Numbered from the stretch's first letter, positions 1 through 12,129 are shown. The stretch is DNA of 64,000 nucleotides from Diphasiastrum complanatum (GCA_029204225.1 CM055111.1:21022521-21086520); one strand, 5' to 3'. Made by a program: numbers and translations. The notes: generated from the letters alone by a model not told the origin.

Positions 1-548
1 TGATCGGGCTTCACCTCCAGCTGGCATCGCCATGTACGATCAAGATATGCCCTCTATAAAATGTTTGATATACTGATAAGTACCTGAAGGAAGATCTATA
101 ATAGAAATACCAAATGACTCAAGGAGGAGGTAAGATGCCTGAGAAAACAATGATAGCCTGTAGCCCTAATCATGAACCAAAAGGCATATAAGACCAAAGG
201 GAGTACATTTCAAGTATGTGAAAACCATGGGTGCGTATATAAACGTCTCCAAGGAAAAAACTATGCATAAAAGAGAAATGAGTACTGAAAAAAAGATGTG
301 ATACAAGCTGTATCAAGAGGTAATATGGACCGTCGTTGACGTCGTCTAGGAGGGTGAAAACTGTGTGCTCTCGTAACAAGGCGGGAAGTGCGAACTGTTG
401 CATGACTATGAGTGATACATTGTCTTTGACATCGGTGAGGTGGTATGTCGTCATCATCGTCATCAGACCGTGTCCATCTCCTGGTGAAGAAAAAAGACGT
501 AGCCTGAGAGCTAGGATGTGGCTGGTGAGCTGATAGGTACATATCCTG
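1..548. other. No recognised gene (left edge)
   Basis: Several overlapping open frames lie here on both strands, but none has a recognisable domain. If the acyltransferase gene at 3327-3973 continues leftwards, this stretch lies in its first intron or beyond (inference). Confidence 0.4.
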
Positions 549-734
549 TCAAAGCAAAACCATTTCTCGTAGCATAAGTGCGACACAGCAAGAGTCCTCA
601 TATCCAATCAATGCTCTGAGTGTAGTAGGCATGTCACAAAATAGACAATGATATCTCCCTCTAATCTCATAATATATGGGGCATCTGAAGATGAAATGCT
701 CCTCGGACTCTATCTCATGTAGGGGAGATAGCAA
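549..734 (-). pseudogene. Possible LINE-type reverse transcriptase tail fragment
   Basis: The minus-strand frame has the string SEEHFIFRCPIYYEIR. This resembles the zinc-binding tail downstream of the reverse transcriptase in many non-LTR retrotransposons (E-E-H-F-x-x-x-C-P-x-Y pattern). Only about 60 residues are open and no polymerase motif is next to it. It would be a decayed fragment. The assignment rests on one motif and is tentative. Confidence 0.35.
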
Positions 735-1425
735 GCATAGTCTCAGAGAGAGAGAGAGCTGGCAAAATTAATAACTAGCAAAGCTTAGGACAGGACAGTC
801 GTGGGTGGTGGAAATAGGAGAAAAAATGGAAGGCCGAAGTAGGAGGAATGGTCAAGAATGGTCAGTAACTTGGGGAATCAATTGCCACCTGGTACAAGAG
901 TTAGTAGAGCCATTAAGAGGTGATCTAAGATTAGGAGGACAGTTCAATCAGCTGCTTGATATTTTTGTACCTATTATCGAAAATTGGTTTCTGCAAAGTG
1001 CAAAGGAGCTTCCAAGTTTTTGAAACGTACTAGGTATTAACTTGTTAGTACTTTGGCTCTAGTTTTGAAATTACGAGCTTAGAGGAGCTAGGCTTGTAAC
1101 AATGATTCTATATTCACAAATAAACAAATAAACTTTGGCAATTGATTTTCGAGAAATCAAAACACCCACATGCCTTGGATCACTCAGATTTTAATGGGTG
1201 CACTTAACATATTAAGTGGTCTATGGAACATATGTAACGAGCATACACTTCCAAACAACAATTAGATCAAAAAAGTACCTCTTGATGGTTGAGTTTGAGC
1301 ATAATAATGCGAAGCATGTTGCCACCATATTTAGTTCTTTACGTTGACATATAGCTTTCAACCTCCTTCGCCAGTATTTGACCACTCAAATGTCTTGAAG
1401 TATAGGATAAAATTGATTTCTTGCA
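735..1425. other. Spacer, nothing recognised
   Basis: It begins with a short (AG)n run near 748. A 72-codon plus-strand frame at 805-1023 has no recognisable motif. The rest is AT-rich. Confidence 0.4.
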
Positions 1426-1429
1426 AGAT

Positions 1430-1965
1430 ATGTAGGAAATGTTGCAAGTAGCTAAGGATGGCATTGAAACAGCCCAAGACAAAGCAAAATTCTATGCTGA
1501 CCATAGTCATTCACCTAGGGAAATTGAGGTCAAAGATTGGGTGTACCTTAAGATTTCAAAGACTTTTAGGTATTTCAAACCAATAATTGCCATAAGCTAT
1601 CTCCAACATATGGTGGTCAATATAAGATTGTAAAGGCAATCAATCGGGCCACATGTCATCCAAATCCTCCCCCCAGAGTGAAAGTCCATCATATGTTCCA
1701 TGTTAGTTGTTTGAAGAAACAACTAGGTCGAAAGGACCATATCCCATAAAATGCGCTGATTTTGTTGGAGACTCTAACATCCTTTGTACATATTGAACTA
1801 AGCAAAGTCATAAACGTAGAACGATGTAAGCCTGAAAATCGTACAATTTATGAATATCTGGTTTGTTGGAAAGGCAAGGTCAGATGATGAGGACACCCTA
1901 GAGAAAGAAGATCTAAGATTGAATTACACGAGGTGATGGCCTTGGCAAATGAGGCAGAACAACAG
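1430..1965 (+). mobile_element. Ty3/gypsy fragment: integrase C-terminus plus chromodomain, broken
   Basis: Plus-strand frames read, in order, a post-integrase segment (AQDKAKFYADHSHSPREIEV, then DWVYLKI), a segment ending in VHHMFHVSCLKKQLG, and a chromodomain-like stretch with ERCKPENRTIYEYLVCWKG. This is the usual 3' end of the pol gene in chromodomain-bearing gypsy elements. Several frameshifts and stops separate the pieces, and the upstream protease, reverse transcriptase and integrase core are not present. It is an old truncated copy, probably sitting in an intron of the minus-strand gene at 3.3 kb. Confidence 0.75.
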
Positions 1966-1999
1966 TGTGTAGCTATACATGTCAATACGCTCAGCTACC

Positions 2000-2330
2000 A
2001 TGTGTCGCAAGTCCCTAGTAGTGGGAATGCTTGGAGTGGGGCTGACTTGTACTATAAATAGGGGTAGGAGTACTCCAGTACCATTTATTCTATTTACCCA
2101 AGAAGGGTTGGATGATACAGGCACATGTGCATGGCCAACACATTACTCTAGCCTCATCATTCAAAGGTGCTTGTAAGAGTCGATGGTGGAGGCAAGCGGT
2201 ATGGGACATCCATATCGGCAAAACTCGATCAGGCAGGATAGTTGCATTTGTAGCTCCAATGTATGGGGTGAGTCCAAATGGATTCTATTCATATAGCCAT
2301 ATATTTACCTATAGCAACACAGTATCATAG
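2000..2330 (+). repeat. Possible 3' LTR remnant with TATA box
   Basis: Directly downstream of the gypsy pol end there is a consensus TATA box (TATAAATA at 2053-2060) followed by sequence with no coding content. That is where the 3' LTR of the fragment at 1430-1965 would lie. No second copy is present to define its borders. Confidence 0.35.
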
Positions 2331-3326
2331 CCACATTGGGGCATTAGAAAATGTAGACGCTACAAATTTCAAAACTTGTACATGCACCACTTCCAACACG
2401 GCCTTTGCTTGATGTTAACATTTCCAATACTATAGGAGCAACAATGACAACTAGTTCTTGTGCATGATGGGAAGGGAGATCACAACAACAAATGTTACTC
2501 TATCATCAAACAACCATTAACTTGATATTCATGATTCCCTTGAAAAAAATGACATAACTACAAGCATACTCAAGGCTCACATTGTTTCATCAAAACTGTC
2601 CATTATGTCAATTAATCTACCTTGATCAGCATCGAGCCAAAATGTAAAACATTTCATCAAAAATCACAGGTTGGAGAGCGTTTATCATGCCTAGAAAAAG
2701 AATTCCAGCACACTTTTTAGCAAATAAACCTTGAAAAAACTCAAGGGTGGAGGTGACATCTCAAACTAAGACACGTGCATTTAAAATATCTCATTGACTC
2801 ATATTATCAATTAGAGCTAGTCACAGTTTCAAAACGTGTTGTGGTCAGACTCAACTTTCTACAGCGATTAAGTAATGGAGAACAAAGAAATAGGACAATC
2901 CCGGAAGCTCATAAGTTGCTCATAATCGCAACACCAAAAGCCCAAAAACGTAATGAAGTCAAAGTTACCAAAACTTTGAAGTTTTTCTGACATGGGGCAG
3001 TCTTACTGTGCATGCAAATGCTTATGGATGCCAATAAGTAAAGAAGTTAACATCTTACTTACACTTGAATTTGACATTGACACGTTAAGAGCTGCAATAA
3101 TGGCTTCCACAAGTGAGAGGTTTTTCGTTTTTATCTTGGCGTGTTGAGAATCAATTCAAGAAAATCTTAGTTCTGAAGTGGTTACTTGATTTGATGCCTG
3201 AATATTTCAGAAGAAAAGGTTTCAGATTGTTATACAAAAATTTCACTTCAAACAAACATTTCATTCCTGCTTTTGACCTGATCGAAATAGCTTATGAGCA
3301 GATAAATCCCAGGAAATAGACGTTAC
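2331..3326. other. Presumed intron 1 of the LPEAT2-like gene
   Basis: No convincing coding sequence is visible. It directly follows, on the minus strand, the splice donor at 3325-3326. None of the acyltransferase catalytic motifs expected in exon 2 and later was found here or further left, so those exons must lie beyond the window. Confidence 0.4.
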
Positions 3327-3973
3327 CCGAAACAGAAAAGAATGCCTCGAGCGCAGAGACGAGTGACTCCCATGACGTTGCATCGCCATTTTGGCATTGC
3401 CGATTTCTTTTGCTTCCATCTTGCCAATGCCAATTTTGTACTTACAAATCCAATGCACATCAAAACCACCACGAGAAGCACGCGGGCAACAAGCAAGGGA
3501 GCGCACAATATGATCTTAGTCCATGCATACAAGCCAACAATATTAGGAGTACTATTGCGAAACGGATCTACCGAAGGCTGTGGACCAATGCATGGTTGCT
3601 CTCCAAGACAAGAAATCACATTCTGCAAATGGTCGTTGGCGATGGGCGGGTAAGAAAAACGCTGTGTCCCAATAGGCAAACCAGGGCCTTGATCAGAAAA
3701 TGTGTCAGATGAACTATTTTGATATGCTGGAACAGCCCTTCCTTCCAAAGAAGATCGATGATCCTGCTCCTGAATCTCCAAACGGTAATCTGCATGCCCG
3801 TTTTGAGACTCTGCCTCCAATGACACAACATGCTCAGTGCCGCCATAGCATGAGGTACGACCATTCGTAGCAAAACTACCACCATCTCCAGCTATAGGAT
3901 CAGAACTCACACCGTTGCAATCTGAACTATGACGAGATAATAAAGGAATTCTAACTTCTTCCATGCCTCTCAA
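3327..3973 (-). CDS. LPEAT2: LPEAT2-like lysophospholipid acyltransferase, exon 1 only
   Basis: The exon encodes about 215 residues. A variable Ser/Gly-rich N-terminus is followed by the conserved block DPFRNSTPNIVGLYAWTKI (from about residue 136), a long hydrophobic membrane segment (about 146-183), then the strings STKLALARW and MPKWRCNVMG and the end LCARGILFCFG. The block order and sequence match plant LPEAT2, an ER membrane acyltransferase that re-acylates lysophosphatidylethanolamine and related lysolipids. The frame stops at TAA (3325-3323), but a donor GT lies at 3326-3325, splitting the final Gly codon (phase 2), where the Arabidopsis protein continues with its acyltransferase domain. 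The start could be the first ATG (3973) or the one three codons later. Catalytic NHxxxxE-type motifs and EF-hands lie outside the window. The gene could be complete to the left or truncated; I cannot tell. Confidence 0.85.
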
Positions 3974-4690
3974 TCAATGGCAGGAAAATCAACTCTGCTA
4001 TATCTGAAACCGTGAGTACACAAGTAGAAGAGCACCCTCCAGTCTCTGCTTACATATTGAGATGAGAACAGTCCAGAATTCCATCAGAAGTCATTTTCAA
4101 AATAAGTCTGGATATGCCAAAGTTCTCATCTACTCATGCAGTAGGTACTCAACTGCAGAGATAGGGTTAAACTGTAATGCTTGTAGCCTAATGGCTAAAT
4201 GTAAATCTTTTTTTTAATCATCATCGATGTTCCTTAACAAGGGCACAGGCACATGTGTTGCATCTGCTTGCAGGTGGCGATAAGCTTATACCTTTGAGCA
4301 AATATTAGCTGAACCAAATGCCTTCATAAAACTTTCATCAACATACTTTAGAACAATAGCCACTACCTTATCATCTATGGAGGCCCACCTCCCTTTCAAG
4401 GGGCTGAAAATTTGGCATTGCTTAAGATCGGCAGACAAACATATCACCAACATGCGGCAAACGTGAACGGGAAATGGGGCCTAGTGATTGAAGCTGAACA
4501 TCTATTATCTTTTCTTCATTCAAGATCTTGAGTTCAATTCCGCTCGCATGCATGGGAAAGCACAAACACTATAAAAACGTGACAATCGTGAACTAAAGAT
4601 TAAAAGACATTATAATTGGCCTTCCAGTTTCAAGCTCAAAAAAATACATCATCCGTTCAGATAAAAACACCGCTAAAAAGACATTTAATA
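3974..4690. other. Upstream region of the LPEAT2-like exon
   Basis: AT-rich, without a recognisable coding sequence. It probably holds the 5' UTR (possibly with an intron) of the minus-strand gene. A T-run (about 4207-4216) and scattered stop codons are the only visible landmarks. Confidence 0.4.
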
Positions 4691-4700
4691 ATATCAACCT

Positions 4701-4925
4701 AACAGGCTCTTACTGGACAATCATTTAGTAGTAACGTTAATGTCTTACAGACTTCAGATTTCAGCATCCAAGGTTTCATATTATAAGATCATAGCTGAAG
4801 CCTTTCAGATTAAATAATGCATCTGATAAGACCTTCCATATCATGAACCTACAGGCTCTTACTACGACATCAATAAGTAAGAACCTCAATACCTTACTCA
4901 CAGCCTTCAGATTTCAGCATCCAAG
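4701..4925. repeat. Diverged ~151-bp direct duplication
   Basis: The block starting at about 4701 (ACAGGCTCTTACT, later CTTCAGATTTCAGCATCCAAG) recurs starting at about 4852 with substitutions. The second copy runs directly into the 111-bp tandem array, whose units begin with the same CTTCAGATTTCAGCATCCA element, so the two repeats share ancestry. Confidence 0.65.
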
Positions 4926-5216
4926 ATTAAATACATATAATCTAGTCATGTAAACGAAACATTTACCGTATCGTTGAAAACTATTGTCAAATTGCAAATT
5001 ATTCCGATGCACAGCCTTCAGATTTCAGCATCCACGGCTATATATCTTAAATCTGATCATGTGAACGAAACATTTACCGTATTGTTGAAAACTATTGTCA
5101 TATTGCACATTATTCCGATGCACAGCCTTCAGATCTCAGCATCCACGGATATATATCTTTAATCTGATCATGTAAACGAAGCATTTACCGTGTTCTTGAA
5201 AACTATTGTCATATTG
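4901..5216. repeat. 111-bp tandem repeat, about 2.8 copies
   Basis: Units begin with CAGCCTTCAGAT at 4901, 5012 and 5123, exactly 111 bases apart. Each carries CATTTACCGT and GAAAACTATTGTCA at the same offsets. The third unit is truncated at about 5216. It lies 0.9-1.2 kb upstream of the LPEAT2-like start. Confidence 0.9.
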
Positions 5217-5495
5217 TGATTGATTGAAGCATCAACATCCCAGATCTATTGAAATAACTCATTGATTTCAGATAAGCGATCGAGATCCAAGCCTTGGAAG
5301 ATTTTGGTCATGGATTGAACAATGTAATGTAACATTTGCGGCCATGCTTCATGCATCTGTCTGTTCGTATTGTGTTCCTGCTGCTACTTTTCTCAGAAAG
5401 CACTCACCCTTTGAGTCACGATCCAAGGAGAGGATCCGTCTCTCTCGATAGTCGAAATGGGCCTTCGTTTCACGCCACACCACTTGGATTTGTGA
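5217..5495. other. Spacer upstream of G-boxes
   Basis: A 92-codon plus-strand frame at 5336-5614 starts with a hydrophobic stretch but resembles no family and has no supporting context. I regard it as a chance frame. Confidence 0.35.
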
Positions 5496-5516
5496 CACGT
5501 GCCATAACGCCACGTG
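5496..5516. promoter_or_regulatory. Paired G-box cores (CACGTG x2)
   Basis: Perfect palindromic CACGTG hexamers lie at 5496-5501 and 5511-5516, spaced by 15 bases, with a third at 5901-5906. CACGTG is the classical plant G-box bound by bZIP and bHLH factors. They lie 1.5-1.9 kb upstream of the minus-strand LPEAT2-like start and could serve that gene or an unseen divergent transcript. Function is inference. Confidence 0.45.
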
Positions 5517-5519
5517 GAA

Positions 5520-7242
5520 TCTTTTCTACAGCTGGCGATGAAAACGTGGCAAAATCTGAACGGTTTACACTAAATTCAACGGTGACGAGATTTACAGCGC
5601 TTTCCCTACGCTAAATCTCACGCCTGACCGCTCGATGCTAGCCGCGTGTTCAAATGGCACATTTCATTTTATCTATGGTTTACTTTGTTGTAACGTGGCA
5701 GAATCTGAATGCATTATAATATCTAATGGTGGCGGATTTAAAGTTCATCGTGCTATTAAGATACGGGATAGATGGTCTTGTGTGGCCCCCGCCGTCGTTC
5801 CCGAAACTTCGTATAAAGTCTTAATCCAGCGGATAATGCTGTAACCTGCCGGGCCGTACGCGTCACGAGGTCCACATTTTCACAAGCCACCTTCGACAGC
5901 CACGTGGACCGCACTACATACTCTCGCTATTCGTACACCGTATATTTAGACGGTTGGCTATGTATACTAAGATTTTATTTACAAGTGTTGGAGTTAGGGG
6001 GCACCTCCCACGTAGCTTGAGGGGCCCAAAACGTGATTTTCTCAACTTTCAAGCCTCATAAGTATGTCATGTGGAAAGCGAGGGGATGTAACATTCTTGA
6101 AACCCAACCTTGCATGCGAGTCCCAAATGTATCCTCGATGGCCTAAATTTTATAGGGACCTTGTTGAATTTGAAAACATCTTTTTGATTTGGCCTATTGA
6201 AGCAAACTCAAATTGTCATCAATGCAACCAAGCACATAGAGTATCCTCTGTGGCAAAGGGCCCCTCTCACCTCGGGTGCCACATGGTGACAACTCAAGCT
6301 AGATCTTAAAGGTCACAAGGCCTTTTTCTACATGTGAATCAATGTTTTTTGGTATCCGAGTATATAGATGTCCGATTGATATCAACACAAATGTTGACCT
6401 GGTTATCAAAAAAATCTACCCTAGTACATGATTCTTTGATATTGTGGTCAATACCCAACTACGGCTGGTTTTAGCCAAGTCAATGCTCATCTTGATGCGC
6501 GGATTAGGGGCAAAAGGATCAATTTTGTCATAAAATGCATCTTACCATCAAAAAAAGTGTGATTTTAGGAAAAACAATTTATATATTTATACTTAGGTTT
6601 ATACTTGGCTGGTATCACCCTCACAATACCCAAGCTAGTTGATACTAACCACCAATTGTATATATGCTTATATTCATACCGACCTGGTACCGGTTTCTTT
6701 TAAAGCGTAATACAAGGACCCGATTGTTATTGACAATTTCAATACTCGCCCAACATTGGTACTATCAACTTGTGGGATCAAAGAGAATCAAATCTAAGTG
6801 GGCGAGCCCAACTCAATAACGATACACCAACTCACCACGTGGGGAAAGATCTTGTGGAACAATGGCAATGCTCCATTCTTAGTGAAGGATGTGAAGTACT
6901 CCCCAACCTAAACCATGAGTCAAAGCATTCGTGCTACACAAACACCTAAGCAAGAGTTGAGGCATGTTCTAGAATCAATCCACAACGATGTCAAAAAACC
7001 CAAGCCTTTGCAACTTTCAGTTTGGTGGATACATCATGTTCTATTTTGTAGCATACGTTTGGAGTCTTCATAGACATGCCACTCATTGGAGGGAGCTTCA
7101 TGTTTTAGCATTTTTAACATATGGAGAATAGATTGTTAAGTGACTTTTCCACCAGATAAAAGGACCATAAAATAAGGCCCAAGCCATTAGTTCAAGCCAT
7201 GACTAAAAGCTCATTGAAACTAGTGGAACGATAACTAAATAT
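5520..7242. other. Intergenic spacer
   Basis: The third G-box core (5901-5906) is here. Open frames at 5635-5844 and 6064-6309 have no recognisable domain. The rest is AT-rich sequence without structure that I can name. Confidence 0.4.
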
Positions 7243-7457
7243 CAGTGTTCGGGAAAGCCAGCAGAGTTCAAGAATGGAACCAGCATCTTTTCCCAAAAAT
7301 CGGCATGGCAAAAATTGTACCGGATTTTTTATGTCATAAATCTTGGGTTTTATAAAGGAAAACCGGCAAGTAAGAGCTTTTCACTCAATTAAGGCCGAAG
7401 AACTTTTTCACATATCGATTTTTGGAGGGAAACCTCAAAAAGGTTTCCCGAACACTG
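7243..7457. mobile_element. MITE-like element, 215 bp, perfect 14-bp terminal inverted repeats
   Basis: The left end CAGTGTTCGGGAAA (7243-7256) is repeated exactly as its reverse complement at the right end (7444-7457). The interior has no coding potential and contains further inverted pieces such as AAAAATCG and CGATTTTT. CAGTG-type termini are typical of hAT-like non-autonomous elements. Both flanks contain ACTAAA, but offset by one base, so a clean 8-bp target duplication cannot be claimed. Confidence 0.6.
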
Positions 7458-8621
7458 ACTAAACTTTTTGTTTGATGTAATGTTTCCAACTTCTTTGTAT
7501 ATGTTTGATAGTCCATAAAGTTATGCTTTTAAGATTTCTAAGAACTTTAAAATTCATAACGTACCAATGTGTTGCTTAGAAGTTGTGAACTTTTAAAGTA
7601 CATAATGTACTAGAATGTCATCTTTAGAAGAAAGACAAGGCAAGGGAACAAAATTCACCAAACATCGCTATACAAGCATTTCAGCTTGTAAATTTGTAAC
7701 CACGTTTCTCAAAAGCTATCACGCTCAAAAACAATTCATGTGGTAATAATGTAAAGAAGAGACTGCCATAAAAGGAGACACAAACCGAAACCCTATTCGT
7801 ATTACGACGATGCACAAGGTGAACATTATCATGAGAAGCCACCCATCACCCCCATAGAGGCTAATATTTTAGATTACATGGCTAAATAGTCAAATCTTGG
7901 GATATTTTCTAATGTTACACCTAATGAAGACTTCCACCACAACTTGAAAGGGCTAGTAGCACTAGCCAAATCACTTCCCATAAAATATGAGGCTATCAAC
8001 AATAAACAATGCACATTCATTATTATAAGTTAACAACAAACGAGGAGTGGATGACAACCCTAGTGGATGGACCAAAAGGCTAGAGAGAATTAGGATACTT
8101 AGAACTTCTAATTTCAAACTCTTTTAAGTAAAATATAAAGACAACATTGACTAATCCTACAAAAGCTAGTGTTGAAAGACATTTCCATCTCATATTTAAG
8201 CCCATCACCACAAAGTATATCATCCCCAATGACATAATATTATTGGATTGAGGGACTTTGCAAATTTGAGGACTGAGAAGGTTTCTTACACTATGGAATA
8301 TATGGACAAAAGGAATACCTATACAAAGAAAGAATTATTATCAAATGTGAATCAATTGATATATTTTTTGAGAGATTGTTTAATTTTGTTTTTTTTTTCA
8401 ATCCTAATGTGTTATTACATCATTGGTTTCTAGGTTTTGCTCATGCAAATGATCTACTTTCTTACATATACGGCTTTGTATCAGCTCGATAGTAAAAGTA
8501 AATCCTTAGAGAGAGAAATTGAAAGGAATTAGAAACTTTTGCAAAATATAATGCACTTAATCTTGTACTAGATTGTGATGGGTTTTTTATAAAGCTATTA
8601 TGGAAAAAAAAATTATTTTAC
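7458..8621. other. AT-rich spacer
   Basis: No gene or element recognised. Includes a T-run near 8390. Confidence 0.45.
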
Positions 8622-8738
8622 GCATTGTTTAATTCTCTAGCCACTTTCTACTTTTTTATGAAAGCTTTGAAAAAATTGAAGCATTATTCAATTCTCTAGC
8701 TATCTTCTACTTTTATTGTGCAAGCTTTGGTTTTTCAA
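8622..8738. repeat. 59-bp tandem duplication
   Basis: Units begin GCATTGTTTAATTCTCTAG at 8622 and GCATTATTCAATTCTCTAG at 8681, both followed by a TTCTACTTTT block and AAGCTTTG. Two diverged copies. Confidence 0.7.
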
Positions 8739-9233
8739 GCTACAACTCTCCCTTCAATGTCACTTGCTTTCTTTGAAAGCTACTTATTTGGGAGATTGAC
8801 CTTGCTTTCATTTTGTGGCCCCTCGAAGACATATTTATTTGCTTTATAATTTACGGATTTAAACTTGTTTTTCAATCTACAAGTTGCATTGACCTGACAA
8901 ATGCAAAAGAAAAAAGCCACTTTTGTGAGTAGGAATTGTGACCAATTGATTTACTAGTGATTTTTGTGACACTGATGGTTTGTGAATAGTGTTTTGTTGT
9001 TGGTTGTTATTGATTCAAAATTTGGTTCTATAACCCCAATTATTTTTTGTAGACTGAATGATATGGGACCATTGGATTGATCTTGGGATTGTTGACTACC
9101 TCGCTAACTTTAAGTACTAAGTGAGGTGGTGCACTTGTTATATTAGGGAGTTGGAAGTACTTGTGGGTTTGTAAAGATCATGGTTGCTCTTAATTCCACT
9201 AGCATATTTATTGTTTTATAGACTTTCACGTAA

Positions 9234-9279
9234 CATAACTCTTAATGGAAAAGGGCCATAACTCTTAGTGGAAAAGGGC
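9234..9279. repeat. 23-bp tandem duplication
   Basis: Two head-to-tail copies starting CATAACTCTTA at 9234 and 9257, differing at one base. Confidence 0.85.
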
Positions 9280-9429
9280 CATGATATTTCATGAGAATAT
9301 TACTACCCATAAAAATGTGACCGTTCAAAATATTTCAACTGTAGAAAGGTCATCCTTGCCATCCCTTTAGCTTAGAAAATAATTTTTTGTGACCTTTCAA
9401 CCATGTTCAATAGTTGTTTATTTACAATA

Positions 9430-9560
9430 TGGATCGACACCCTCACCATAGATTCAATGCCGATAGCGGACAATCGACAATCGACAGTGTTGATTGTTGA
9501 TAGAGACGACATTGCCAATAGTGTCGATCATGTTGATTCTCGATATTGATGGTTTGATAG
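9430..9560. repeat. Degenerate CGAT/ACAATCGA-rich patch
   Basis: Short words CGACA, GTTGAT and GTCGAT recur irregularly. A similar but richer patch is at 49780-49876. No coding function seen. Confidence 0.4.
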
Positions 9561-10140
9561 CTTGAATGTGGAGTCGATTCGTTGCTCTGCTTTGAATATT
9601 CGTGTATTTCTACACAATGTTCAAATATGCGTGTAAAATTGTAGATTGTCACAAATAACAGCTCATTTTTGCAGACTATCGTAGAGAGTGAGTATTTACA
9701 TTGTACAAGAGTACTCAGAAGATAGAATTAGGTGAGTAGGAGTAAGATTATACTCCAACACTCCACATTACTTACTGCATTAGGGGAGATATGGGCTCAA
9801 AATGGGCCCTTTAAGAAATTTGACTTTAGAGAGAAGATACGTAGAGTGCCATTTCTAAAGTTTGATCTTCTTGATTTAGCTATTGCCAATTATGTGAAAG
9901 TTTTTGAGTTGTGAAGACACGGAGATCTAAGATTTGTGCCAATTATAGAGTGTCGATCTACTTTAGTCAAACTTTATTGCCAAAAATTAGTTTTTGAGAT
10001 CATTATCAGGCTGTTTCGGATCAGATTAGATCACATTAATCTTGAAAAGTCTAGATCCAATCTCCTCTATCTAGCTCAAAGTTACCAATCTATCATTATC
10101 AAGAATTTGTCGTCATTTGAAGAAATGTTTTAGAAAATAG

Positions 10141-11440
10141 AAAGAGACAATGATATCAATTATGATGTTCCACCACATTCTATCATCAGACGAACACCTC
10201 TTATGGAGATGCCAAAGTATAATGGATTCACAGATACAATTAGATTTCTCAAAATGTATGTTGAATCATGTGAAGTCTGTGGTGAAGTGAACCTAGAAGA
10301 TAAGCTTAAGTTGTTTTCAGAGGCACATACGTGAGTTATGCAAGACTGGTTCTATAATTAAGCTCCTAAAGAACGTGCTGATTGGGAAGTTGTCAAAGCT
10401 GCTTTGATTATGGGATTTTAACCAAGAAAGTATCTTGATGATCATTTCATGTTGCTAAGTAAGATCAAAATGGAGAAGAAAGAAATGGTTCATGATTACA
10501 TTGAGTGCATCAAACATCTCAGATATGAATGCGAACTTGATATTATTACTAATGAGGCCATGATCATGTGATACATTTTACAATATATTTTTACAATTAA
10601 AATATTTTGAACGACCATGATCTACGAATATATCTCTTGATATATTTCTACAATTATCACTTGATATATTTCTACAATTATATTCATTACTAATGAGGCC
10701 ATGATCATGATATTGCAATAGGCATTGGATGATGCATTACGTGAGGAGGATGAGGAATCAGACGATGAGCCACATATTGGTTTGTTGCCATATACAGTAG
10801 GGCAGACTACGACAATTTCTATGACTATTGCTTCGACCAATATAAATGCAATTGTTGAAAAGGTGATGGATGAGTTCGAGAGACTTGTTCAAAAATAATA
10901 GACACAAATGGATAAGATGCAAGCTAAGTTTGAAGGAAAGATAAAAGAGTTAGAAGATAAGCATGCTCAACTTACTAAAGCTCATAACAAGGCAACACGT
11001 CAGACCTTCCTACAAGGAAAAATGTTTGGTGTGCGATATGTACTGGTAATCATACCATGAACAAGTGTCCAACAATTTCACTTGTGCAATACCACTAGCC
11101 ACGAGATAGCATTTTGTTCGTTTAATCCTAGGATTATCCAACAAAAATATCATAAGTATCGTTATCATGAAGGACCAAAGGGAAAGCTACGGATGGTAAG
11201 GTGCATGGACTTGGATATCCAGCTTGGATATCTAGAACAATTAGCTTTACATGCTCCACAACAAGATCATGTACGACATGAGAAATATGCAATCTATGAT
11301 ACTGTACAACAACAACAGTCTAGACAATGGGCAAGAGCACCCCTAAGATGTTTTGGGTGTGGAGAAAATCATTATATAGCACAATGTTTGAACAAGAAAA
11401 AATTCACGCCTTTTTGTCAAGAATGAGAATATGGGCATTG
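10141..11440 (+). pseudogene. gypsy gag (capsid and zinc knuckles), broken
   Basis: The frame has the retrotransposon capsid pattern: MPKYNGFTDTIRFLKMY, then a DWFYN-like block and PRKYLDDHFMLLSKIKM. Knuckles follow: CAICTGNHTMNKC (about 11036), CNTTSHEIAFC (about 11085) and CFGCGENHYIAQC (about 11350). Premature stops occur at about 10334, 10361 and 10422. A 140-base direct duplication (GAGGCCATGATCATG at about 10554 and 10694) further disrupts the frame. Confidence 0.8.
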
Positions 11441-12129
11441 CTATAACGACTATCCAGCCAGACCAAAACCACCACCTATAATTGCTCCAGTGAACCTAAT
11501 TTCCATTAGACCAAGACAAGCAGTCCAACCACCTTCACGAAGAGTTAGTGAACCAATTACATCGGTAATGGTTGTCACACGAGCTCAAAAGCATAAAAAG
11601 GTTGCCTTTGATCCGACACCTACAAAATCCATACCAGTCAATGATCAACCTTCCATATCTAGGGTCTATCTGAACCTTCAGTCTGAGAAGAAGAAATATT
11701 ATAATATGAGGTAGTGAATTAAAGACCTTTAAGAGGAAGAAGCACTAGAAAATGCTAGAGTTGCTGTTGAGAATTCTTATGTTCCAGTTGTGCCAATGAA
11801 TCTTCCTGATCCTTTGCAAATATCTCATCAAGAAACTAATGTGAATACTCACTTACATCAACGTAAAGAACCATTCAAGGTGAGGGAACTAGAGATCTCA
11901 ACAAACAGAGCTGATTATGAATATTCTTTCAAGTAAGATGGATATAAATCTGGAAGAGTTCTTGTGGTTGGTACATTAGATCAATTAACCAAGACCGAGA
12001 CCAACATCCAACATGAAGCATTATATTCTGTAGGATTTGAAGAGTCAAATGAAGTTCTATGTATGGGCCGCGTGGGAAAATGAGCAACGAAATATCACCT
12101 TGTTGATTCAACATAAACACTTTGATTGA

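Noticed and set aside
170-607. 145-codon minus-strand frame at the left edge
   Set aside because: Composition is rich in His, Phe and Leu without any domain pattern, and three other frames are open over the same bases.
3342-3712. Two plus-strand frames of about 100 codons over the LPEAT2-like exon
   Set aside because: They are antisense shadows of the exon, which has clear family conservation on the minus strand.
5336-5614. 92-codon frame with a hydrophobic, signal-peptide-like start
   Set aside because: No homologous motif, no supporting splice or promoter context, and it overlaps the G-box region. A chance frame is more likely.
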